Of a DNA stretch of 64,000 bases, positions 39,753 through 50,549 are shown one piece after another; position 1 is the stretch's first letter, and each line of letters opens with the position of its first letter. The position numbers were made by a program, and so were the translations under genes. The DNA is taken from positions 682,001 to 746,000 of the forward strand of contig JAIVFI010000007.1 of assembly GCA_025558095.1 (NCBI GenBank), in the 5' to 3' direction. This DNA is from Hyaloraphidium curvatum. Taxonomy: Eukaryota; Monoblepharomycota; Hyaloraphidiomycetes; Hyaloraphidiales; Hyaloraphidiaceae. The notes beneath the pieces are model-generated. The model did no database searches and was not told where the DNA came from. It saw only the letters and a program-made list of their open reading frames with translations.

Positions 39753-40459
39753 GGCTGCGATTCCGGGCGCCCGGGCGCGTTTCGGGGGGTCACGGAAGTT
39801 GGGGGGTCGGGCAGGCGGCCAAGCTCCGATCAGAGCCCTGAAGCAGCGCATCCCACGATCACTTGTGCACCGGCACGTCGCGGCCCTCAACGCGCACCGG
39901 CATTATCGGGAGAAGCAGCACACTGCATTTTTGCCCTCGACGGGACCGATTCGTGGGCCCTGGCCGCGATCGTCTGGTGACGACGCCTTGCCCTGTATCT
40001 GACCACACCCGAGGACAATCAAGGCGCCAACCTTCAAGAGAGCTCGATGTGCCTCGGTCTTTATTTTTCGCATCGTTTCTCGGGGTTTTATGGACGGCTT
40101 GGGCAAGGGTTGGCGGGGTCGGCGCGAAGGCGGGCTGGCGGCTCGGCTCTCCCGCCGCAGCATTTCGCTCAAAACGGACGGCAATCCCCCTGCGGCGGGC
40201 AAAGTGCCCTCGATCCGCAGCAGCACGCCGGCACGTTCAACGCGCTTTCCCTATTCATTCCCACCGCGCGCCGGACGCGCACGCCCTCAGCGGGTCCCCT
40301 TGGCGCGCGTTCACCCCGCCGCGTCGGCTGCGCGCAGCCGCGGCGCGCAACCCGCGGGACACCGGGCTTCCCCGCGCGGCTCAGCAGCGCCCGCCGCCCC
40401 CGCGCGCCGCGATGGGCACTTCCGCACGGCCCGTGGCCCGCGGAGCGGGCACCGCAGAC
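39753..40459. other. Divergent intergenic region
   Basis: About 700 bp between the small membrane protein gene and the second EGF/CBM18/FAS1 gene. An open frame runs through it in phase with the latter, but its content is Arg/Pro-rich and lacks conserved residues. An upstream in-frame ATG at 40412 is an alternative start. Confidence 0.35.
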
Positions 40460-43400
40460 ATGAATGACTCGCGCGCCGCGCCGCGCACGCCCGCCGCGCC
40501 CCGCCGCCGCCGCCATCGGACCCGCCTCCTGCCGCTGCTGCCGCTGCTGGCCGCCGTCGCCGCGCTGGCCGCCGGCGCCGCCGCCTCCGCCTCGAACCCG
40601 CTGCCCGCAGACGAGCGCGCCGCCGCCGTGCGCGAAATCATCGCAAAGCTCGACTCGGCGGTGCGCAGCCCGGACGGCTGCCCTGCAAACTGCGGCATGG
40701 TGCGCGACGCTTTCGCCTCGGGCCGCTGCGTCAACGGAGAGTGCGTGTGCATGCCCGGCTGGACGGGCGACTCGTGCACAATCATCGACGGCGAGCCGCC
40801 GATCCCCGCCGGCGGCTGCGATCCGCGATGCGGGACCGGCGTCTTCTGGAAGACGGGCTCCTGCAACCCGGAGACGGCGAGCTGCGTGTGCGAGGAGGGC
40901 TGGGAGGGCGATTTCTGCGGCCTGTGAGTTGGACCGCGTTCCCGCCGGCAAGCCGGATTGCTGACCGACCCCATCGGACCGCGCCCATCACCCTGTGCAT
41001 CCTGCTGTGCATCGTCCGCATCGAAAATGCCTGCTGCGTCGTCGGGCTTTTCCGTTTCTCGCACCTCCAGCAATCCCGAGCGCCCGCTCGTCGGCGGCCT
41101 CCTCAACGACCTCCCCGCCACAAAGATCCTGCCCGGCAAGGACAACGCCGGTCTCACGACGCAGACAAAGACCACCACCACCACCAACGGGGGCGGCACC
41201 AACACCGTCCAGCCGACCAACGGCTGCCCCTACTACCCCGTCGCCACGGGCTCGCCGATGAAGTGCGGCCCCGCCAACGGTACGCCCCTCGCTCGCCTCC
41301 CGCCCGCCTCCGCTGACCCTCGGCCCGCTTCCAGGCAACCAGCGCTGCCCCGACGGCCTGTGCTGCTCCAGCTACGGCTACTGCGGCGGCCGCCTGCGCT
41401 CCTACGTCCCCCTGAGCGCCAAGAAGCCCAGCCGCAACGCCAAGCGGTGGTACGTCCCCGACGACCTGGACATGCGCGACGGCGCGCTCGTGGAGCGCAG
41501 CGAGGGCGGCGAGACCTCGTGGGACCTCGAGCTCTACGACGCGCCGCCGTCGCCGACGGCGCTGGGAAAGCGCCAGGCGGGCCCGGAGCCCGACGACAAC
41601 TCGCCCTTTGCCGACGGCGAGGGCCGGCGGGCCTACTGCTACGGCGCGCGCGGCTTCTCCGACGCCGCGTCCGAGGGCGTCTGGGTGTTCCGCCGCACGG
41701 CGTGGGAGAAGCGCAACTGCGCGCGGCTGTCGCTGGCCAAGCGGACCAACGCGTGCGCGCGCAACAACGTGTGCTGCACCGGCAACGTGTGCAAGCGGTG
41801 GGGGCTGGAGGAGAGGACCAATTCGTGCAAGCGGAAGAGGAACAACGACGGGGGCAGCGGGTGCTGCACGACGACAAACCTGCCGCCGTGCCCGACGACC
41901 CCGCCGCAGGCGTACTGTGGGTCTCGATGCCGCCCGTGCTGTTATCGCCGCATCCGGCTGACCCGTTCTTCCGCCAGGCGACGACGGATGCCAGCCCAAC
42001 TTTGGCAAATGCCAGTCCGCCGTGGCCTCGTGCACGGGCATCACCGTCCTCCCCACCAAGACCGCCGACCCCGGCGCGCCCAGCACCACCACGACGCGCA
42101 ACACCGTCACGCTGAACCTGGCCACCACGACGACGCAGACGGCCCAGGCGCTCACGGGCACGTCGACGACCACCAAGGCGGGGACCAGCACTTCGACGGC
42201 CACGGTGGTGCCGGCCACCAACGACATCTTCGGGACGCTGTTCCAGATCACCACGGGCAACATCAGCAAGCCTTACCAGGTGCGTTCGCTCCCTCGTCGC
42301 CGGTCTAGCCCCGCTGACCCGCCTCCGTTCCAGGTCGACAAGATCCTCTCGCTCGTCAACCTCGCGCCCGCGGTCAAGGCCATCCTGCAGGGCCAGAACC
42401 CCGCCTTCCCCAACGTCACCTTCTTCGCCGTCATCAACGAGGGCTTCACCCTGCCCACCGCGACGGGCGACCAGGGTCTGCCCACGAGCACCACCGCCGC
42501 CCGGGGGACGGGGACGACCACCGCCGTGCGGATCACGGGGACAACCACGGCGGCGAGGACGACGACCAGGGGGACGGGGGCCGCGGGCACGACGACGGCT
42601 TCGCTGACGCTGTCGGAGGATTCGGCGACCGACGGGGGCACCACGGACGAGGGCACGGGCGACACCACCGACGGCGGCACAACGGACGAGGGCACGGGGG
42701 ACACGACTGACGGCTCCGGGGACGGGACCACCGACGGCGGCGAGGAAGCCGCGGGCCGGCGGCTTTTCGGCCGGCAGACCACGACGGAGCCGACGGCCGC
42801 GCAGCACCCCGGCGACGTGCTCCGCTACGAGATCGTGCAGGCCTACATCGACCCCGCCACGCTGCCGGGCAAGGTGCTCGCGCCCACGCTGCTCAACGCG
42901 AGCTTCACCCTGGCCAAGGTCAACCCGCAGTACCTGGTCATCACCAAGTCGGGCCTGGGCATCTTCCCCTTCTTCGGGTTCCTCAACACCACCGTCATCG
43001 ACACCGTCCCCGCGACAAACGGCATCATCTTCATCACCCGCACCCTCGTCGTGCCGCCCGTGTGGCCGACGACCACCATGACCCAGGCCAACCTCACGTC
43101 CTTTGTCTCGCTGCTGGCCAACGGCTCGCTGACCAACACGGTCAACAACTACGGGCAGACGGCGCAGCCGGGCGCCACCTTGTGGGTATCCTCCCCCCCC
43201 GCGCGCGCTCGTTCCGTCCTGACGCCGCCCCGATCCGCGCAGCTTCGTCCCCGTCAACGACGCCTTCACCACCGAGGAAGCCGTCGCCATCCTCACGGGC
43301 GCTTCGGCCGAGGAGCAGGCGTCCATCGCCAACTTCATGATCGTCGTCTCGGGCAACGGGGTCTACTACTCGTCGGACCTGACCGACGGCCTGGAGCTGC

Positions 43401-43819
43401 AGAGCGTCAACGGGCAGAACCTGCAGATCGCCGTGATCGACGGCACCGTGACGGTCAACGGGGCAAACTGCATCATCCTCGACATCCTGACCAGCAACGG
43501 CGTGGTACGTGCCTCCCCGCGGGCCGTCGCGTCCGCCGCTGACCTTCCCCGCTTTCAGATCCACGTCATCGACGCGCTCCTCATCCCGGACAACATCGGC
43601 GCCCGCCGCAACCGCGCCGACGGCGTCGTCCGCGCCCCCGCCGCCTCGGCCGCGCAGCTGCGCTCCTACGGCGAGCGCAGCGGGATGAACCGCCGCGCCG
43701 AGGTGATCCCGCCCTACACGTGGGCGGGGCAGGGCATCCTCAACGCCGGGCCGATCGGGTCGGCGAAGGGCAAGGACACGAGCCCGCTGTGGGATGCGTC
43801 GGCGGGGGGGGAACAGTGA
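40460..43819 (+). CDS. Secreted/cell-surface protein: EGF-like, split CBM18 (hevein), two FAS1 domains - copy 2
   Basis: Paralogue of the gene ending at 38958, with the same domain order. Exons 40460-40923, 41071-41279, 41335-41916, 41978-42279, 42334-43181, 43243-43504 and 43559-43819 give 975 residues. A basic n-region and Leu/Ala signal sequence lead into an EGF-like region (CPANCGMVRDAF, CVNGECVCMPGWTGDSC, CVCEEGWEGDFC). The hevein start (KCGPANGNQRCPDGLCCSSY) and end (YCDDGCQPNFGKC) again flank a long Cys-rich insert. The first FAS1 domain carries a Thr/Gly/Asp-rich low-complexity insertion with TTDEGTGDTTDGG repeats (42600-42750). The second reads ATFFVPVNDAF ... NGVIHVIDALLIP. The splice sites at the two FAS1 boundaries match copy 1, but two EGF introns of copy 1 are absent and two other introns are new. 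The start could also be the ATG at 40412. Confidence 0.88.
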
Positions 43820-44024
43820 TGGAGGGGGATCTGCTGAAGCATTCGCATCATCTTGTAGTACTTTATCTGGCGGAGCGCGGACGCATAGCCATTAATTCGC
43901 CTGTTTATGGTATCATAGAGATACGTGGAAAGCCGAACGCTCCGGTTGGGAGGGAGGAGCCCTGTACTCGCTGGCTTCTGCCGCCTCGTTCCGCCAAATC
44001 AAACCAACTCCAACGCGGTCAAAG

Positions 44025-44696
44025 ATGGCATCCGCAAATTGGTCGCTCGCCGGAATGTCCACAACCTCGGACGCGCGTCTCTCGGCGCCCTGGGTCGCCC
44101 GCAACCGCGACGCCATCCTCGCGGAGCTCGCGAGGCGGTTGCCCTCAACCGGGACGGTTCTCGAGGTCGCCTGCGGCTCGGGCGAGCACACCGCGTTCTT
44201 TGCTTCCAAGCTTCCACGGCTGACTTTTTTGCCGACGGATCTGGCGGACGAGATGCGCGCGTCGGCGGACGCCTGGGCGCGTTCGATGCACCTCGCCAAC
44301 GTGCTCCCGTCGGTCCCGCTCGACGCGTCGGATCCGACAACCTGGCCCATCACCACCGCCGACGCGGTGCTCTGCATCAACATGATCCACGTGGCGCCCT
44401 GGGCCGCGTGTCTGGGCCTGTTTGCCGGCGCGGCAAAGGTCCTCGGTGCTGGTGCCCCGGTGATCCTGTACGGACCGTTCATGAGGGACGGGAGGCACAC
44501 GTCGGAGTCCAACGAGGTGTTTGATGGCAAGCTGAAGGAGAGGAGTGGGGATTGGGGGGTCCGGGATCTCAAGGATGTTGCCGAGGTGGCGAGGAGCGAG
44601 GGGTTCGGGGAGCCGGAGGTCGTCGAGATGCCGGCAAATAATCTGGTCGTTGTGTTTCGAAAGACGGGTGTCGTGGATGGCGAGGAGGTCGAGTAG
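44025..44696 (+). CDS. METTL26: METTL26/DUF938 SAM-dependent methyltransferase-like protein
   Basis: A 223-residue intronless class I methyltransferase-like protein of the DUF938 (UPF0585, METTL26) family. The family block RLSAPWVARNRDAIL is followed by the SAM-binding EVACGSGEHTAFFA loop, PTDLADEM, DAVLCINMIHVAPW, and the closing ESNEVFDGKLKERSGDWGVRDLKDV. The length and motif order are those of bacterial and animal members. The substrate is not established for the family. It stands alone between the FAS1 gene and the SDR gene, on the same strand. Confidence 0.92.
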   Translation: MASANWSLAGMSTTSDARLSAPWVARNRDAILAELARRLPSTGTVLEVACGSGEHTAFFASKLPRLTFLPTDLADEMRASADAWARSMHLANVLPSVPLDASDPTTWPITTADAVLCINMIHVAPWAACLGLFAGAAKVLGAGAPVILYGPFMRDGRHTSESNEVFDGKLKERSGDWGVRDLKDVAEVARSEGFGEPEVVEMPANNLVVVFRKTGVVDGEEVE

Positions 44697-45206
44697 AAGT
44701 TCGGAGCGCGGAGCACCGTACCGGGGAATTGTGCGGTCGTTCATTTGACGATGCGGCACCTCGGATGAGAGCCGGCCTACCCACCATGAAGAGGCGAGAC
44801 GATTGAAGAGGCGGGAATCGGGACGCGTTCTTTGGCCAACGGCAGTGGCAACGTCCTGCTTCGCAGTGTGGCAAATCGAGTTTCGGCAACCGCCCGTGGC
44901 GGCGCGCTCATGGAGCGGCCCGTCGCATCGGAAGGGTAGTTTCTGGTGCCATTTGCAGCGCGAGACCCTGCTGATGGAGTCCAATTGGGAGCAGAGTTTG
45001 GGTTGATGACGGGCGGCGAAGCGGGCGGCGAGTGCGGCGGCAAGCGGTGAAGCGGCGAAGGGCCTGGACTTCCATGCTGACTTCCACGTTTTCCTCAACC
45101 TTCCTGGGAACCTTCGGTGAAAAACAACGGGTATAACTCCGCCAGCAAAGGCCGCCTTGCCGACTCCACCCCGTGTCTTCGAAACGAAACGAGCGACTAC
45201 GACACA
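44697..45206. other. Intergenic region, nothing recognised
   Basis: About 510 bp between two same-strand genes. Short open frames on both strands have no motif support. It presumably holds the SDR promoter. Confidence 0.4.
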
Positions 45207-46701
45207 ATGACCGCCGCCCCTCAGCGCGTGTACCAAGGCGACATGTGAACCCGCAGGCCCTCTCCTCGCGCCGTCCGCTGACCTTGACCCGCCTCAGCTA
45301 CGACGCGTTCGTCTTTCGCCGCCCGCGGCGCTTTCCTTTCGGACCTCGCGCTCACACGGCGCGGCCCCCCGCAGGATTGACCCCACAAAGGGGCTTAAGG
45401 ACGCGGCCAATGGCAAGGTGGTTCTCGTCACGGGGGCGGCCAGCGCCAGGGGGCTGGGTCCCCACATGTGCGTGGTGGGTTTTGGGTGCGCCCTGTTGCC
45501 GTTTTGGAGGGGTACTGACGGCGCCTTTGTTCGGTTCGCAGGCATTCGCGAGGGCGGGAGCGGCGGTGGTCGCGATGGGAGACAAGTCTGTGTCGGGCCT
45601 CAAAGAGACGGCGGCAAAGGTGGCTGCCGCGAATCCGAAGACCAAGGTCATCGAGGTGGGTTGCTTTCTTCTAGATCTGGAACCTCCTTCTGACTGGAGT
45701 GCGTCCGCCCCGGGGCCTGTGTTCCAGCTTGCACTCGACGTCTCCAGCCTCGAAAGTTGCAAGAAGGCCATTGAGACCGTCATTGCCGAGGCCGGCAGGC
45801 TTGACGTCCTCGTGAACGTAGGTTGACGCGAGCGCACTTGACCGAAGGGCGCTGATCGCGTAACCTGAACATAGAACGCCGGCATCTCGGAGCTTTGGGT
45901 TGATTTTCTCGAAAGCGACCCCGAGGAGTGGTGGCGGACCCACGAAGTCAACCAGAGGGGCACCTTCTTCATGTGCCGCCTTGCCATCCCGCAGATGCTC
46001 AAGAACGAACCCTCGAAAACGGGGACGAGGGGCGTTGTCGTCAACGTGGCCAGCATTGCGGGGGTGATGGTCGTGCCGACAGCGTCTTCGTACAGCGTTT
46101 CCAAGGCGGCCGTCATCAGGTTGACCGAGTTCATTGACGTGGGCTGTGCTTTGTCTCCGCGCATGATCCCCGGACTGATCTTGGACCGTGAACATGCAGA
46201 CCGAGATCGGACACGAGGGAATCGTCGCGATCGCCATCCATCCCTGCGCTGCAGAGTGAGCTTCCTGTATCGCGAAGGTGCCCTAGCCGGATCTCATGAT
46301 TCCCAACCGCAACTCTCCCTCAACCACCTCTTTTCCAGCACCGCGATGCAGGATCCTTTCCGCTCCAAAGAAAATGTCCGCGGGCAGAAGGGTAATCCAG
46401 CAGCGCTGCCTTTGAGTGCTCGGTGTTCTGACGCTGGGATCGGCAGGCTGGGAGATACTCAAGCCCTTCCTGACCGATAACAAGGAGCTCGCGGGGGCAT
46501 TTGCGCTGTGGTGCTCGACGCCGGCGGCGGAGCCGTTCAAGTGGGTTGTGCTGTCGCTCGAACTGGCTTTCGGTGAGCTCATTCGACGTTCACAGGGGCC
46601 GCTACCTGTCCGCGAATGACCCGGTGGACTGGCTGCTGCACAATGCAAAGGAGGTAGTCGAAAAGGATCTCTTCAAGCTCAAGCTCGCTAACCTTGCTTG
46701 A
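45207..46701 (+). CDS. Short-chain dehydrogenase/reductase, nine exons
   Basis: A classical SDR oxidoreductase broken into nine small exons: 45207-45244, 45375-45474, 45542-45655, 45728-45817, 45875-46138, 46200-46255, 46339-46391, 46447-46540 and 46596-46701. The summed CDS is 304 codons plus a stop. Splicing restores every family landmark: VVLVTGAASARGLG (TGxxxGxG cofactor loop), LALDVSS, VLVNNAGISEL (NNAG spans an intron), VVVNVASIAGVM (catalytic Ser), and SSYSVSKAAVIRL (YxxxK). The C-terminus is ELAGAFALWC followed by FKGRYLSANDPVDWLL, the fungal SDR pattern (KGR.vSANwDvdEL). The N-terminal MTAAPQRVYQGDMIDPTKGLKDAANGK is typical too. The substrate is unknown. It converges with the LRR gene 79 bp away. 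Confidence 0.92.
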
Positions 46702-46780
46702 TTTTGTGTACCGTTGCACTAGAGCGAATTCAAACCTACATCCCGTGCACGAGGGCCCTTTAGCTCGCCCATTGAGGCAA

Positions 46781-49436
46781 TCAAAGCTCCATCCCGTCCA
46801 TCTCCATCCCCTCCCCGTCGCTCTCCATCTCGTCGTCCTCGTCTTCCTCGTCTTGATCGCCGTTCTCGCCGTTCTGCGCGTGGTGCTGCTGCCCTGCGTT
46901 GGCTGCCCGCGCCTCCGTCCTCTGCCCCGCCAGCGAGATCCCAGGACCGGCCCAAGCAAAGTCGTCGTGGAATTCCTGCCCCTGCGCTTCGGGCTCCTGT
47001 CGCGGGACCTGTCCCGGCGGCGGGATGCCGAGGAGCCGCGGCTTTTGCAGGTTCGCAAGGTCTGGGCACGAACAGTCAGAATTGCCATCACTTCAACAGC
47101 AACGAGAACGCACCCTTCAGCGAATCAAGGCAAGCCTGCGTGCAGCCCGTGTGGTCGAGGTTCAGAAAGGACAGGTTCAAGAAGCCTGGACGCAGAGCCG
47201 TCAGACCTGCGCTTCCACAAAAGAGCTCCCCAACCAACCTGCGAGGCACGCGACGCCCTTGTCCGTCACCCCCGCGCACCGGTTCAGGTTCAGCTTCCTC
47301 AGTATCCTCTTGAACTGCGCCTCCCTCTCCGCGTCCGGCCTCGCGTACGCCGGCGACGTCGACATGCTCGCCACGTGCGCGGTCCCCGGCACCGTCCCCG
47401 CCCCGCCGTTCCACACCTCGAGCGCCGCGTCGCCGACCCCCGTCTGCGCCACCGAGAGCGACTCGAGGCCCGCGTAGCGCCGGATGCTCGCGGCGAAGAA
47501 GGCCTCCTCCTCGTTCGACGGGTCCAGGAAGGGAGGGGAGAGGCAGGCGACCCTGTCCAGGTCGAGAGAGACGAGGTCCAGCTGCGAGAGGAGCGACGTG
47601 AGGGCGCGGATCGAGATGGTCTTGATGCCGGCCAGCGAGAGGGTCTTGAGCGTGGGCGCGAACCCGGCGATGGCGGCCAGCCCGACGTCGGAGATGTCGG
47701 ATGCGTTCTCCAGGTCGAGGCCGGCCAGCGGCACGCGGTTCTGCGCCAGAGCAGGGAGGATGAGGTCCAGAGGCAGGTCGCGGGTCGGGAAGCTAATCGC
47801 CGTGAGGTGCTTGAGGGCTACAGCGCACGACTCAGTGCAAAGAAACGTCAAACGCAGCAAGCAGACTCACATTTGGCGATGTTTTGCATCCCGACCGCCG
47901 TCACGCCCGAGCACCCCTTGAGGTCCAGCTCCTTCAGATCCGAGAACCCCGAAACGATCCTCCGCACGTCCTCGTCCGAGACCGCGGTCCGCGAGACGTC
48001 CAGCACGCGCAGGTGGGGGTAGAACTCGGACTGCGGGCCCGTCGGAGGTTTGAGCGGGGAGGTGATCTGGGCCGAAACCAGAGACAACGTTTCGAGGTTT
48101 CTCAATGCTGACGGCACAACGTCAGCGGAGGCCAACGGCACGTCAGCAAACACTCACGCTTCAGATCCTCGAAGATGGTGTTGCCCATGATTCCGGGGCA
48201 GTGAGCCAGCATAAGAGTCTCGAGCGCCGATTCGCCACTTCCGTCGACCCCCAACCCCTTTGCGATCGTCCTCAGCCCGGCCGTTGTGATCTTGGTGCTC
48301 GACAGGTCCAGGTGCACCAGCCCCCGCATCGCCGCGAGCGTCGGCGCGCTCTTGTCCGTCACCTTGACGTTGGACAGGTCCAGATGCTGCAGCGTCTTTG
48401 TCAGCGGCGCCAAGGCCTTGATCCCGTCGTCCGTGACGTAGCTGCACCCCCGCAGCGTGAGCCTGCGCACGCCCGCCGTGCCCAGGATCGCGAGCACCGA
48501 GTCGGTCGCGAGGCGGTACGAGTCCATCGCCACGTTCTCGAGCTGGCACCGCGCCGCGAGCCGCCTGAGCGAGTGGATGTCGAGCTTCTTTTGCCGGATC
48601 AGCGCCGCCAGCACCGCGTCCGCCAGGCCGGGGGAGAGGAACTTGAGCGGGCTCAGCTCGGCGGCGGGGAGCTTGGGGTCCGTGAGCATCAGCGCCACCC
48701 GCGAGAGCACCGCGTCGCGCAGCGTCGGCATCTCCTTGCTTCCCTTCGGGCCCGCACCGGTCGGCGACCCCTCGTTCCCGGCCCTCGCGCCGCCGCGCGC
48801 CAGCGAATCCAGGAACGCCGCGCGCCGCCTCGCTTCCTCCTCCTCCCTGCGCCGCTCCGCATCGTCCGCTCCCTCGTCCCCGTCGTCCGGATCGGGCTCG
48901 GGGTCCGGCCCGCCCCCGCCGCCGGCCAGCGTCCTCCCCTGCCCCGAGAACCCCAGCGACCCCGCGTGCTCGTGCGCGAACCCCGTGCGGATCTGGCCGC
49001 CGGTGGGGAACCCGGGGGTGCCGGTGAAGTTGGTCGGGCGGGTGGCGACGTGGCCTCCGCCGGGGCGGTTGGCGCCGCCGCCGCCGCCGCCGAGGGTCAT
49101 GCCGGTGCCGGGGCGGATGTTGCCGGTGCCGCCGAGGAAGGGGTGCGGGTTGAGGGAGCCGGGGGTGTGGATGTTGGGGCGCGGGGCGGGGCGAACGCCT
49201 TGGATCGGGGGGCGGGCGGGGGCGATGGGCGAGGTCGGCGACGGGGTCGCTTCCGAGGCTGAAGGGCCGGCTTCCGAATCGTCCATGGGCTCCTCGTCCT
49301 CGGCTTCGGGCTCGGGGGCCGGAGCAGGAGGAGGAGCCGGCTGCGCCGGCGCCGGAGCGTTTCCAAAGACGACACCGTCATTGACCTGTTTGACAATCGC
49401 AAGAGAGGCCGACGGAGCGAGACCTTCACGAGGCAT
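46781..49436 (-). CDS. Leucine-rich-repeat protein with Gly/Pro-rich N-terminus (Rad7/AMN1-like)
   Basis: Five exons (48158-49436, 47871-48107, 47239-47817, 47114-47185, 46781-47061; introns 50-53 nt) give 815 residues. Residues 20-230 are low-complexity Pro/Ala/Gly, with a PMDDSEAGP acidic patch and a GGGGGG tract, followed by an RRREEEEARRR helix. From about residue 245 cysteine-containing LRRs begin (RRLTLRGCSYVTDDGIKALAP, HLDLSNVKVTDKSAPTLAAM, KELDLKGCSGVTAVGMQNI, RKLNLNRCAGVTDKGVACLAG), as in F-box/Rad7/AMN1-type LRR proteins. An F-box is not evident. The C-terminus is acidic (GENGDQDEEDEDDEMESDGEG). Such proteins often recruit substrates to ubiquitin ligases. Its start codon lies 2 nt after the stop of the UBX gene on the same strand. 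Confidence 0.82.
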
Positions 49437-49438
49437 GG

Positions 49439-50484
49439 TCAGACAAAGAACGAACCATTCGGGCAGAATGACAACACACCGCAGTCCGCCACCGTCTTGC
49501 CCGAGTCCCTCGGAACCTGGCGCCGGGGAGGCACCGTCTCGACCAGGCCCCACCCGTCGCCCTGCGCGTGCTCCGCGGCAAACTCCCACACCTTGTCCAC
49601 GCTGTCCGTCCGCTCGAACGTGCGCCGCACGGCGCGCCCGTCGGGGAGCCGGAGCTGCACCGTCGCGCCGGTTGACGGCGATGCGGGGGCGGGGGCGGGG
49701 GCGGGCTCGGGCGGGGCGGCCTTGCGCACGGGGGCGGGCTTGGGGCCCGCTTCCGCGGCCTTGGCGTTGAGCATGCGGGCGCGCTCGCGGTCCGCTTGGA
49801 TCTCCTTGAGCAGGCGTGCCTTATCCTGCGAAGCGCAGTGGTCAGGAATGACCATCAAATGAATGCAGCAGAGTGGTTTCGAACCTCGCGTTCCTGCTTC
49901 CTGAACTTGGCGTAGTCGTCGGCCGCCTTGGTCTGGGCATAGAGCTTGTTGTCGCCCATTTTGTAGCGGCTCTCGATCTTTCTCGCCGCGGGCGGACTGC
50001 CTCCCGCCGCCCCTGCCCCAGCCGAGCTCGGTCCCAGGGGGCTGGCCGCCACGGGCGAAGTGCCTCCCGCGGTCCCCGCCCCGGCCGAACCGGCTCCCGG
50101 GGCACCGGCGCCCACCAGAATACTTCCCGACGAGCTTGCAGCTGCAGGCGTCACGTCGATGGCCATGGGTGAGGCGCCGGAGAGTGCGAGAGGGGGCGCG
50201 AAGGGGCCGTCCGGGGGCAGATCCGGGATGGTGCCGTCGGCGGACGCGAACGGCGACGAGATCCCGATCGCGCGGGAGCCGCCGAGCCGCAGCGTCGCGT
50301 TCGCCGGCGCGGCCGCCGCCAGCCGCCGCTCGATGAGCTCCGCGGGCGACGCGCCGCCCTGCCGCTGCACGATCCAGTCGACGCCGTCCTCGACGTCGAC
50401 GGCCAGCCCGACGTTGACCGCCTCGGCGCACAGCTCGGAATCAAAGCCGAGCGCCAGCAGCGACGCGAGCACCGAGCCGGACAT
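49439..50484 (-). CDS. UBA-UBX domain protein (UBXN1/SAKS1-like)
   Basis: Two exons (49885-50484 and 49439-49825, 59-nt intron with CTGAC) give 328 residues. The N-terminal UBA domain (SVLASLLALGFDSELCAEAVNVGLAVDVEDGVDWIVQRQ) binds ubiquitin. A Pro/Ala/Gly/Ser linker and a charged coiled coil (KFRKQERE joined by splicing to DKARLLKEIQADRERARM) follow. The C-terminal UBX domain (TVQLRLPDGRAVRRTFERTDSVDKVWEFAAEH) is the p97/Cdc48-binding fold. The arrangement matches UBXN1-type Cdc48 adaptors. Its upstream region was the insertion site of the LINE: one TSD copy begins 6 bp upstream of its ATG, so its original promoter has been displaced by 7 kb. Confidence 0.9.
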
Positions 50485-50490
50485 CGTGTC

Positions 50491-50502
50491 GGGTGTGCGT
50501 TT
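50491..50502. repeat. 12-bp target-site duplication, 3' side of the LINE
   Basis: GGGTGTGCGTTT here is identical to 57469-57480. The two copies flank the three-ORF LINE exactly, as a target-primed insertion would leave them. Confidence 0.85.
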
Positions 50503-50549
50503 GTATGTAATGAGGAGCTAGCAATCCCACCGTACACTTAGAAATCCCC

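Noticed and set aside
41233-43356. A 707-codon minus-strand frame opposite EGF/CBM18/FAS1 copy 2
   Set aside because: The plus strand gives a seven-exon gene with EGF, CBM18 and FAS1 motifs; the antisense frame crosses its introns freely and has no domain.
47239-47265. Reading straight through the donor at 47238 in the LRR gene (ending WLGSSFVEAQV)
   Set aside because: A 53-nt intron with a CTGAC branch site gives CLAGFLNLSFLNLDHTGC, a proper LRR continuation, and keeps the frame to the acidic tail.
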